A DNA stretch of 37,406 nt, taken from NCBI GenBank assembly GCA_030672305.1, contig DAOVGR010000076.1:1-37406 (forward strand). Reading direction: 5' to 3'. Position numbers and translations under genes: made by a program. The stretch is from Thermoplasmatales archaeon. GTDB taxonomy: Archaea > Thermoplasmatota > E2 > DHVEG-1. The notes under the pieces were generated by a model. The model ran no database searches. It was not told where the DNA came from and saw nothing but the letters and a program-made list of their open reading frames with translations. Positions within the stretch are counted from its first letter, which is position 1. Every line of letters begins with the position of its first letter. Of this stretch, positions 1 through 9,000 are shown one piece after another.

Positions 1-459
1 TAAAAGCTCTGTCTCCTCCAGCTGGTCGACCTCGTCCAGGCAAACCACGACCTTTGAGCCACTTTTTTCCAGCTCCTGCTTTAAAGAATCCAGAAGCTCA
101 TCATAGGCTATACCCCTCCTTGACGGCATCTTCCGGGTGGGCCTTTTCTGTTTGAAGAAATCCAAAACCATCGAATAAATTACTCCCATTTTCGTGGTTT
201 TGTTGAAACAGTTCACGTAGCAGAACAGCCCGTCATATTCCTGCTTCAATTCCCTGAAAATAAATTTTATGGATGCGGTCTTTCCGGTGCTCGGTTGGCC
301 TGTAATAAGAATGTTGGTAACGTTTCCCCTGAGCGACTCCGTTATGACCCGGATTATGTTTTCTATCTCCTTCATACGGTTTGGCAGTCTCTCAGGTATA
401 AAATCGGGTAGCAGAACCTTCTTGTTCCTGAAAATGGAATCAGAGCTATGACCGTCCAT
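1..459 (-). CDS. cdc6: Orc1/Cdc6-type replication initiator, N-terminal part (cut by window edge)
   Basis: The minus strand encodes 153 residues that run off the window at position 1. Archaeal Orc1/Cdc6 proteins are AAA+ ATPases that bind origin repeats and load the MCM helicase. Visible here are a Walker A motif GQPSTGKT at residues 54-61 and a Walker B motif CLDEVDQL at about residues 140-147, with D142 and E143. The N-terminal segment VLLPDFIPERLPNRMKEIE before the P-loop is typical of archaeal Cdc6. The start ATG is at 459. The sensor motifs and the C-terminal winged-helix DNA-binding domain lie outside the window. The upstream spacer of about 140 bp could hold origin repeats, since archaeal origins often sit beside this gene, but I see no clear origin-recognition-box set. 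Family confidence is high; whether it is the main initiator or a paralogue cannot be told. Confidence 0.93.
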   Translation of the reverse strand, partial: MDGHSSDSIFRNKKVLLPDFIPERLPNRMKEIENIIRVITESLRGNVTNILITGQPSTGKTASIKFIFRELKQEYDGLFCYVNCFNKTTKMGVIYSMVLDFFKQKRPTRKMPSRRGIAYDELLDSLKQELEKSGSKVVVCLDEVDQLEETELL

Positions 460-597
460 GAATTTTCACCTACCAGTTAAAAATGGCAGTTTCTTCCATA
501 TTTCATTAGGCTCGCGGAACGGTCATCGTCCCTTATCTATATCCCATTTTATTACCTTACAATAGTTAAAAAATCTTAAATTTAAATACTTAATCTT

Positions 598-729
598 TTA
601 ACGCTCCGCATTTGCCGTTTTTGCTCCTTTCTCCTTTGTAAAAGAGAGCACTTTCTTTAGCATCTTTGACGTATTGCCGTTCTTTCTAGCTGAACCATTT
701 ATGCCTAATACAACTATTTGTTTGTCCAT
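598..729 (-). pseudogene. Truncated NADPH-dependent FMN reductase / iron-sulfur flavoprotein fragment
   Basis: A 43-residue reading frame starts at an ATG (729) preceded by a strong Shine-Dalgarno AAGGAGGTATAGT. Its N-terminus, IVVLGINGSARKNGNTSKML, matches the first beta-strand and phosphate-binding loop (GxNGSxRKxGNT) of flavodoxin-fold FMN reductases and archaeal iron-sulfur flavoproteins. Those are about 180-240 residues long, so only the first fifth remains before the tail KGAKTANAER and a stop. The Cys motif and the rest of the flavodoxin fold are absent. A TATA-like TTTATATAG lies upstream near 805-815. I read this as a 5' remnant of a deleted gene whose promoter and RBS survive. A functional short peptide is possible but unlikely. 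Confidence 0.7.
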
Positions 730-961
730 ACTATACCTCCTTTTTGTTTAGATTTACTAAGTTTTTTTATTGGCCCAAGCATACAAATCATACTTATACC
801 AAACTCTATATAAATATTAAATGTTTCCATTGGTCATCACCATTTCCCACGGTAGGCAATTTATTTAACTTGGTTATATCCGAACTTAGTTCGTATATTA
901 GTCCAATATAATTGTATATCCAAACTCTGTCTATTACTTTAACTCTTATCTTGAAAAATAT

Positions 962-1054
962 TTAAACCAAAATCCACTGTGCCAAAAAAGGAACCGATGC
1001 CAGACCAATGATTATGTAAATCCACATCAGCAAATCGATTGTTTTCTGTTTCAT
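962..1054 (-). CDS. 30-residue single-pass membrane microprotein
   Basis: The start ATG overlaps the stop of the upstream 70-residue gene in an ATGA arrangement (1051-1054), a classical sign of translational coupling. The product begins MKQKTIDLLM and then forms one hydrophobic helix (WIYIIIGLASVPFLAQWILV) reaching nearly to its end, so it should be a single-span membrane peptide. I do not recognise the family. Coupling to another small membrane protein suggests the two act together, perhaps as a two-subunit membrane complex. The evidence is the overlap, the hydrophobic helix and a clean stop (TAA at 962-964). Confidence 0.5.
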   Translation of the reverse strand: MKQKTIDLLMWIYIIIGLASVPFLAQWILV

Positions 1055-1263
1055 TTCTTCCTACCGCCTTTGTTTTTAGAATGTTTCTTTACTTCGTCAT
1101 AACCAGCGTAAGCAGCAAAAGCAAGAATAAAAATGACCACTACGATGGTTATACTTTCCCCGTCTAAAAATAATGCACCTATCGGTAAGATGAAAACAAA
1201 CAATATGATGAAAAATATCGGGTATTTCCAATTAGATAGAATATTCTTTATTTTCTCATTCAT
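1051..1263 (-). CDS. Small two-TM membrane protein (70 aa)
   Basis: The product has an amphipathic N-terminus (MNEKIKNILSNWKYP), a first hydrophobic helix at about residues 14-32, a second at about 37-53, and a strongly basic tail (KKHSKNKGGRKK). By the positive-inside rule both ends would be cytoplasmic. It overlaps the downstream 30-residue membrane ORF by 4 bp, so the pair is probably co-translated. No family is recognised. No strong Shine-Dalgarno precedes the ATG at 1263, so it may be leaderless. Function unknown. Confidence 0.6.
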   Translation of the reverse strand: MNEKIKNILSNWKYPIFFIILFVFILPIGALFLDGESITIVVVIFILAFAAYAGYDEVKKHSKNKGGRKK

Positions 1264-1521
1264 ATTAATATTTAGGATCTATCCCTTAAAACTTGAATTT
1301 GACCCCGATCCACACTTCACACTCTCCCGCACATTCTAAAGGAGGTAAGAATCCAAAGATTGGATCGGTTTGACCTGATTATATTTCTCTTCGAAGATTA
1401 ATATAAATTTTATACTGAATCAATATATGTTGAATAATTAGTTATGCTCCTTAATCATCTATAAAAACCCTGATAAAATGAAATATCCTTAAAATAGAAT
1501 ATCAATAAAATTAGTAGATTA

Positions 1522-2220
1522 TTATTGATTCAGCAACCTATTCAAGATCGGAAAGAAAAAAGAACTAGATGAAAACTTTAGATTTATATTTTGACCGTTT
1601 AGATTTTGATTGAAAAGACTATTAATTGTGTCACTAGCACTATTTCCCGCTTTATCATAGACGGTAGCAATCACCCTTTCGTTTCTCCACCCTGTCCAAA
1701 TCCACTCATAAGGAAAATCATAGTCAGTATATTTCAATTTCATAGAATTATCAACGAAGAAATTTACTCTATCGACATCACTCGTCCCATCATGTACTTC
1801 TGCGATAAATTTGACTTTATCAATGGCTAATCTCTCTTTTCTCAGATTGATTTCTGGAGGTGTTATATCAATCTTGAAATCAAGAGAATCAGGTGAGGAT
1901 GTATTTCCTTCTGAATCAACAACATACCATGAAATATTATGTACTCCATCTTCTGAAATAATGACAGGTTCAGAATACAATGTCCAATCCCCCTCATCAA
2001 GTTTGTAATATATCTTTGATATTCCATCAGGGTCTGGAATAAAAGAAAAAGTGGTAGTATCAACACACCATTCATTAGTTCCCATTTTCCTATTAAATAT
2101 TACTATAATAAACGTGGGTTTGGACATTCCAATAAAAGAGGAATCATAAACAAATTTTTCTGAAGTATCTTTATTTGGTACATATAATGTCTGTGAACAA
2201 AGTTGAATAGGAGAAGACAA
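1522..2220 (-). pseudogene. 5'-truncated secreted protein with OmpL47-like Ig repeat
   Basis: The reading frame gives 232 residues from a TTG, and it stays open only to an in-frame TGA at 2263-2265, with no ATG and no signal peptide. Residues around 60-120 form an Ig-like repeat of the OmpL47 type: a YYKLDEGDW segment, then EDGVHNISWYVVDSEGN and DITPPEI. A second related module follows (HDGTSDVDRVNFFVDN and VYDKAGN). The C-terminus ends FFFPILNRLLNQ, which resembles the tail of the neighbouring 669-residue secreted protein (FLKMFPFLER). A mature secreted protein should have an N-terminal signal, so its 5' end was probably lost where the plus-strand PKD fragment begins near 2237. It may still be transcribed, but export is unlikely. 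Confidence 0.65.
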
Positions 2221-2236
2221 GGTGTTTTGAGCGTAA

Positions 2237-3847
2237 CCTATCTTAGATATTGAAGTTGGGGGTCATCGTCGTTGCTATTATATGTTGAATTTGCTTGGAG
2301 ATCCGACAGTTACCCTTAAACTCCCTGGTAAAAACAATACAGCTCCTAATCCTCCAAGCAAGCCATGGGGAAGTGCCAATCCTATATTTAAGAAATGGTG
2401 GACTTACCATACTGAAGTTTATGATCCAGATAATGATCAAGTAAAACTTCAATGGGAATGGGATGGGAATGAAGGTAAACATTGGTGGGGACCTTATAAC
2501 TCAAATGAAACTGTTACTATAATATATAGGTGGTCTACTGAGGGAAATCATACAGTTAGAGTAAGAGCAATGGATGAGTTTAATGCGACAGGTAATTGGT
2601 CTGATTATTTTAATGTCAGTGTAAGCTTCGATTGTAATATCGAACATGATTCATCTCCAGTGGTACTTGGGGATGAAGTCCAGTTCACTGGAATGGCTTC
2701 TGGTGGTAGTGAACCGTATACTTCGTGGTATTATGATTTTGGTGATGGAAATTATAGCCAGCAGCAGAATCCCTCACACACGTATGGTACTTTGGGCACT
2801 TATAATGTTACTTTGAATGTTACTGATTCTCAGAATATCTCTTCAAATTTCAGCAAAGTGATTGATGTTGTTCTTCCCAATACTGACTTTGAGAGTTCAC
2901 CTGGCATAGCTGTATCAGATCAACAGGAAACATTTAATTTCAATGATAAATCAAAGGGATATTATAATATTGTTAACTGGTCATGGGACCTTGGTGATGG
3001 GAACACATCATTTCAAAGAAATAGCAGTCATGTATATACATCTGAAGGTGCATATAATGTATCCCTAACTGTTACGGATAACAATTCTAATAATGATACT
3101 TGTTACCAGATAATATATATTGACTCGGTTTCACCAACAATTTCATCTATTTCCAATAATTTTGAAGTTGTTGGTTATGGTTCCAATGTTACCATATCTG
3201 TTAATACTTCTGATAATTCATGTGGTATAAAAACTGTGAAAGTCAATATCACATACCCTGATAATTCCTATATCAATTGTTCCATGAATAACACCATTGG
3301 TAGTATCTATGAGTATGTTTTCTCTGATTGCTGGCAGTTTGGTGAATATAGCTATGATGTTTGGGTGGCAGATCAAGCAGACAATAATAAAAGTGATTCA
3401 ACTGGTAGTTTCGTTGTATCTCGCACTTTTGGGTATAGCAAAATCGGAGACTCAAATCAGACGATTTGGGATACCATTACTGGATCTGTTTTCAGAGTAA
3501 ATGAGAAAGGTGTCGCAGATAACATCAGTGTTTATTTGGATCCTGGTAATGCTAGTTCTGATTATCATTATTCTTGTGTGATTATTAATCATAATAATTC
3601 AGAATTAGTTGGTATATCTGAGGAGAAAAACATTTCCGGTGTTAAGGGTTGGCAGACATTTAATTTTTCTGTTCCAAAGCCTGTTTTGTTGAATGATACC
3701 GATTATGTCATTGGTTGTTGGTCTGATAACCATACTGTCAGGATGTATTATGATAATGGAACAGGAGACGAAAAGAAACTTAATCTTGATGGATCAAGGC
3801 AAAAAACAAGTCATGTGGCATCTTTCAAGAAATGGAAACATTTTTAA
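2237..3847 (+). pseudogene. PKD-domain secreted-protein fragment, truncated at both ends
   Basis: The frame opens after a stop at 2234-2236 without a proper start or signal peptide; the first ATG is at 2282. The first residues, YYMLNLLGDPTVTL, look like the end of a gingipain-type (C25) peptidase domain. Next come an Ig-like module (WTYHTEVYDPDNDQVKLQW to NVSV), two PKD domains with DFGDGN and DLGDGN cores (about 2630-3120), and a beta-rich module homologous to residues around 1120-1350 of the 2077-residue protein encoded at 6022-12255. Shared strings include FGY, NQ, CWS and YYDN/FYDN. The 3' end is also broken: after LNLDGS the frame runs into antisense of the minus-strand neighbour and stops at 3847. 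I read it as a recombined gene piece without promoter or export signal. Confidence 0.75.
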
Positions 3848-5803
3848 AAACCAATTGAACATTGAAAAATACATTTGTTTATTTCTAGGAATTGTAATTT
3901 CAAACTCAGACCATTCACTCTCAGCATCATAAGGATCCTTTGCTTTACATTTGATAGTATACTTACCTGTCTCCATCCACTCATATTGTAACATAATTTG
4001 TTTTCCTGAAGGATAAGGACCAATCCACCCAGTATCTTGACCTTCTCTCCATTCAATAAAATACCAAATAGGGACTCCTTCAGGATCAGCAGAGACAAAA
4101 GTAAAATCATAGTATGTAGCAGTTTTACCTTCTTTTGGTCCATCAATACTTGGCTCATTGGGTGGTTCATTACCATCCTGAATCCAAGTATATGTTGAAT
4201 CCTCTGAGATATCGCCAAATTTATCTGTGACAATCAATGTAACAGTGTAATTCCCAGAACTACTGTAAACATGGGGGGGATTCTGCTCATCAGAGGTATC
4301 ACCATCTCCAAAATCCCAATGCCAACTATATGGCGGATAACCATAAAGAGCATATCCCAAGAAGTAAATAGGAGTATCTATAAATCCATAATAAGGTCCA
4401 TTTGCGTCTGACTCGACCATGCCACCAGTTCCAAAAGCATGAAGCCTACTATATCCATCATTTGAAGAAACAATATAGACTATACCCTCCTCACCAATAC
4501 AAGGGGAAGAATCAATCCAACGGTTAGACAAACGACTTCTCCACCGAAGTGTACCATCTGGATTAACAGCAACAATCTCCCCGCCATTCATGTTCCCTAT
4601 CATAATTCCTGTGTATATGATTCCATCTGCACATATAGCTGAAGAAGATTTCATCACACTCCCTCCAAGATTGAATTGCCACTTTATTGATCCATCTGGA
4701 TTAACAGCAAAGAGTTTATCTGATGAACATATGTATATTGTTCCGTCCACACCTATAGAAGGATTTGTTTCTGAACCATAGTAGATTTTTGTTTTCCAAC
4801 GCAAGGTTCCATTTGGATACAACGCGTATAAAAAATCATCATATGAACCAATGTAAATTGTTCCATCCTCTGCAATTGAAGGAGGACCTCTTACCCAATC
4901 CCCAGTCTTATAACGCCATTTAATGGTTCCATTGGGATTCATTGCATATAAGTAACCATCACCTGAGCCAATATAGATAGCTCCATCATCACCAATTGCA
5001 GGGTCAGAGGTAACATGATAATCTGTCTTGTAACACCATTTCTCAGTGCCATCAGGATTCACTGCATAAATCTCACCACCACCACCTGTCCCCCACATTG
5101 TCCCAAAATAAACTGTTTCATCCTCTCCTACGGTAGGATCTGAAATAATGTCGTCATTGGTTTTGAATCTCCATTTTCTTGTCCCATCTGGATTAACAGC
5201 ATGCAAATACCCATCCCAGGCACAAAAATAAATAGTACCATCCTCTGTAATTGATGAGCACATATTCCAAAGAAAATCATCTGCTTTGTACCGCCATTTC
5301 AGGGTTCCATTTGGATTGATTGCATATAAATAATCATTATAATCGTTATCTTCACCGCCGATGTATACTGTACCATCATTCCCTATTGAAGGATCTGTAT
5401 CAACACGGTTACCGAACTTGTAATTCCAAAGTTCAAAGTATGAATTGTTAGCAGTTCCATATGGGCTCCTGCTTGTATGGTGTGTATCGTGGCACTTCAT
5501 CGACCAAGCAGGATCAATAGGGCTACCAGATACCATGATTTTAGAGCTATTATAATTCCTCTTTTCTAAATGCAAAGTTGCAAACACTTCACTTGGAGCA
5601 ACTAACTTATGTGAATATTCATCATAAAAATATTTCTCATCCAGACGTTGGAAAACATACTCTTCGTTATCTTCATGTTTCTCCTCTGATATCTCAGTAG
5701 CAAGCCCCACTCCAAAATTCATGGGAATTACCGAAAAAACAATGATGAGAGTTACAATTCCAAATATAAAATCCTTCCTAATCAATTTACTTACTCCTTT
5801 CAT
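3794..5803 (-). CDS. Secreted PQQ-like beta-propeller protein with PKD domain
   Basis: The N-terminus is a signal peptide (basic MKGVSKLIRKD, then hydrophobic FIFGIVTLIIVFSVIPM). An AAGGAG lies inside the first codons, so the TTG at codon 7 could be the true start. A KCHDTHHTSRSPYG segment opens a WD40/PQQ-like propeller of about eight repeats (about residues 100-440), each with YAINPNGTLKWRYK and DGTIYIGS-type strands. Propellers of this kind act as extracellular binding scaffolds. One PKD domain follows (HWDFGDGDTSDEQNPPHVY), then an Ig-like module ending SEWSEFEITIPRNK. The last residues (FLKMFPFLER, then CHMTCFLP) should be a conserved tail, but the final eight come from antisense of the overlapping PKD fragment (54 bp overlap), so the gene has lost its original 3' end. 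It is probably still exported. Confidence 0.85.
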   Translation of the reverse strand: MKGVSKLIRKDFIFGIVTLIIVFSVIPMNFGVGLATEISEEKHEDNEEYVFQRLDEKYFYDEYSHKLVAPSEVFATLHLEKRNYNSSKIMVSGSPIDPAWSMKCHDTHHTSRSPYGTANNSYFELWNYKFGNRVDTDPSIGNDGTVYIGGEDNDYNDYLYAINPNGTLKWRYKADDFLWNMCSSITEDGTIYFCAWDGYLHAVNPDGTRKWRFKTNDDIISDPTVGEDETVYFGTMWGTGGGGEIYAVNPDGTEKWCYKTDYHVTSDPAIGDDGAIYIGSGDGYLYAMNPNGTIKWRYKTGDWVRGPPSIAEDGTIYIGSYDDFLYALYPNGTLRWKTKIYYGSETNPSIGVDGTIYICSSDKLFAVNPDGSIKWQFNLGGSVMKSSSAICADGIIYTGIMIGNMNGGEIVAVNPDGTLRWRSRLSNRWIDSSPCIGEEGIVYIVSSNDGYSRLHAFGTGGMVESDANGPYYGFIDTPIYFLGYALYGYPPYSWHWDFGDGDTSDEQNPPHVYSSSGNYTVTLIVTDKFGDISEDSTYTWIQDGNEPPNEPSIDGPKEGKTATYYDFTFVSADPEGVPIWYFIEWREGQDTGWIGPYPSGKQIMLQYEWMETGKYTIKCKAKDPYDAESEWSEFEITIPRNKQMYFSMFNWFLKMFPFLERCHMTCFLP

Positions 5804-6021
5804 TGATATTCAACAATAATTACTAATATATAATTTATAGTAAAAAAGCTTTGTGCAATGTATTATTACAAAAAAATAATAAAATGTAATAAAAGTAATA
5901 TTTCCTAATACAATTATGCTTGATTTACGAGATATAACACAATTCACATACACTGATTTTTTTCATAAAACTTATTAACATTTTTTTCATAACATTAGCA
6001 ATTAAAGGGAGTGAGAAAACT

Positions 6022-9000
6022 ATGAAAAAGAAAATATTGAGTATGTTAGTTTGTATGCTGGTTTGCCTGAGCACTGTATTGATTATACCAGATAATTTGA
6101 ACATCAAAGCCTCCGGAGGTGGCGGAGGCGGAGGAAGTATTGGCGGAGAAGCAGAACTTGATTACGAATATCTATGGGAACAAATAAATGCGACTGCAAG
6201 CGTTATTTATAATGCATATTCTGACAATGATATTCGTAAAGGTAGGTTCATGGGATCAAAAGGAGGAAAATATGCAGCTGAAAATATCATCCAAAAACAA
6301 ATGGGAAAAATGGGTCTCGATAATGTCCATAATGATACCATACAACCAATTAATGACATAATTTATAACCGATTAATAGAAGTCACAGGATTCAACCTAT
6401 CTGTTAACATAAATGGTAATGAAAAAGTAATTAATAAAAGAGAGGCTTTCCCGGAACCAACAACTTTTGAAGGTTACGGCCAAGATAAAAACTATAATTT
6501 TACAGATTTAAAAGTTGATTATCAAGATTTCAAAAATGGTTTCCCTGAATACCTTTTTAATTTCAACCATGAAATTACACAATTTGGTACGTATAATACT
6601 GAAAATAGTATACTTTTGGGTAATTTGACATATATAACAGATGAACAACAAATACATGATCCAGAAGAACAGGAGGGAAGAGTTTATCTATTTGACCGTG
6701 ATAGCGATAGTCCGGAGATTTTTAATAATATAACAAATGCATCAGGTATTGTAATTGTTAAAAGTGATAAAATCATTCCATTATCTCTCTCAAATAGTCC
6801 TTCACCTGTAAGAGAAATAAATAAATCCGATGGTGATTTTCTTAAGGACATATGTAACAATAATTCTGATGTAATTATTGAAAATATATTTTCCGAAAAT
6901 GTTACTATACATTATGATTTAAACGAAACATGTATTCCTGATACTGATTTTTTTAAGATTGATAGGATACCAGATCATATTGAATTAAAAAATTATTGGT
7001 CAATTTACTTTAATTTTATTATTAATAGAATTATTGATCAAAACATTATTCATCCGCCTGATCCTACCTTAATGACTTATACTAAGGCCGTTGGTGGTTG
7101 GAAAATAATCTGGTATTATATTTTAAATCCGTGGTTGGATGATAAAGGCCTCCCGACATGTAAAGGTTTTATACTCTATAGCTCTTTTGATCATCATCTT
7201 ATGTTACCTAAATGGCTTACTTGGGATGACAGTACTGATTCAAGTGGAAATAGTTATAATCTCCATACCAGTTTTTTTGGGGGAGGTATACTTGATAGCC
7301 AACCATTGCCAGTGTATTGTATAAACAAAACACTCGGAGAAAATCTACTTAATAGTGATCCACCGGCTAAGGTTTCTGGAGATATACAACAGAAATATTA
7401 TGAAGGAACACAGCAAAAACCTGGTATTGAAGCCGATAATGTGATTGGAGAATTAAACATAGATGAAAGCCCGGATGACAAATTTGTCTTTATCTCTAAT
7501 AGGTATGATGGGATGTGGGGGGAAACACCTGGCGATAGCGGGATTGGAACAGGTATTGTGCTGGCTATTGCTAAGCAAATGAAAGAGTTTCAACAGAACT
7601 ATAGCTTTGATCCCAAGTATAACATAACATATCTTTTTACAACTGGTGAAGAAATTGGTTTCAGAGGTGCATACTATCATAAGGATAATATGACAGAGGA
7701 TGAGCATAAAAAAGTCCATAAATGGATTGGTTTTGACCAGCTCGGTATGAATCAAAGCGATGTGGTATTTGAACCAGAACTAAGAGCTCCATATAATTTT
7801 AATAATGCAACCAAGTATAGAGACGTCCTCATCGAAATAGCAAAAATCAATGATTATAAAAATTACAGCTTTGAACCTAAAACAATAAAATCAGGTGTTG
7901 GCGCCTCTGAGGACTTTGTATGGGGAGAAAGTATTTGTGACACAGTTGTTTTCAGTAGAGATAATTGCAGGGCATGGGACCGCTGGCATTGTACAGGAGA
8001 TGACTATGGTAAAGGAGACTCTTTGAATTTTACTGATTCCGATGATGTAGATCGTACCTATAATATAGCTTGGGACTTTGTCAAGTATATCTGCTATGAT
8101 CCAGATACTGAGTTCGATAGTATCAGTCATGAACTCTGGGACTCCCCTAATGACAATAACACTATTCCAGATCATCTGAATGTGAGTTATACAATATCCT
8201 CAGTTATGCCCTTTGACCGAGTTAAGGTTAAAGCAATCCTACTCCAACCATTAGAATTACCGAAAATTGTAACAAGAATATACCAGATTAACAGCAGCAG
8301 TACAAGAACTGATTATATTAATTTCTCACTTGATAAAAATACTATTTTGGGAAGATATGGCCTTGGAGTGTATCTATATAATTCAACAGGTGAGATTAAT
8401 GACCTTGCTTTCTCAGGCTTACCCAGTAAATATGCTAATGATTCATATGAGCTGTTAGATGTATATAGTTTTGAAATGAGTCCTTCTAATGATGCACCAT
8501 ACACATCGAGTCAGCCCACTTCAAGTACGTCAAGCATGAAAGCAGGAACAACATACACATACCAAACGAGCACAACCGATTCCAACAGTGATCAAGTTTA
8601 CTACCAGTGGGACTATTACGACATCGCAACACAGGAACATGAATACAGCAACTGGATAGGACCATATAATTCCGGTGAAACATGCATAGTGACACACACA
8701 TGGCCAACCACAGGAAATAAAAAGGTCAGTGTGAGAGCCAGGGATGAATGGTTCAGCCCGAACCTCTGGAGCAACTGGTCAAATACATTGAATGTATCGG
8801 TAGACCCGGGTTGCAGCATCCCTGATGCACCATCGACACAGCTTATCGACCAGAATTTCAATGTTCACGGAGAACCATTTGGTTTTGCACCGGACACCTG
8901 GTCATGGGATTTCGGCGATGGAAATACATCCGACACTCAGTCGACATCAAACTCATATGCCTCTGTAAACACCTATACCATAAACCTGACAGTAACGGAT

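Noticed and set aside
840-960. CGAAC-TTA-GTTCG short palindrome and TATA-like strings upstream of the microprotein pair.
   Set aside because: A 5-bp stem in AT-rich sequence is weak; it lies downstream of the microproteins rather than at a promoter.
1338-1365. AAAGGAGGTAAG ribosome-site-like sequence followed by hairpin ATCCAA-AGA-TTGGAT.
   Set aside because: No start codon with a sensible reading frame follows. Kept only as a note; it may be chance or a scar of a lost gene.
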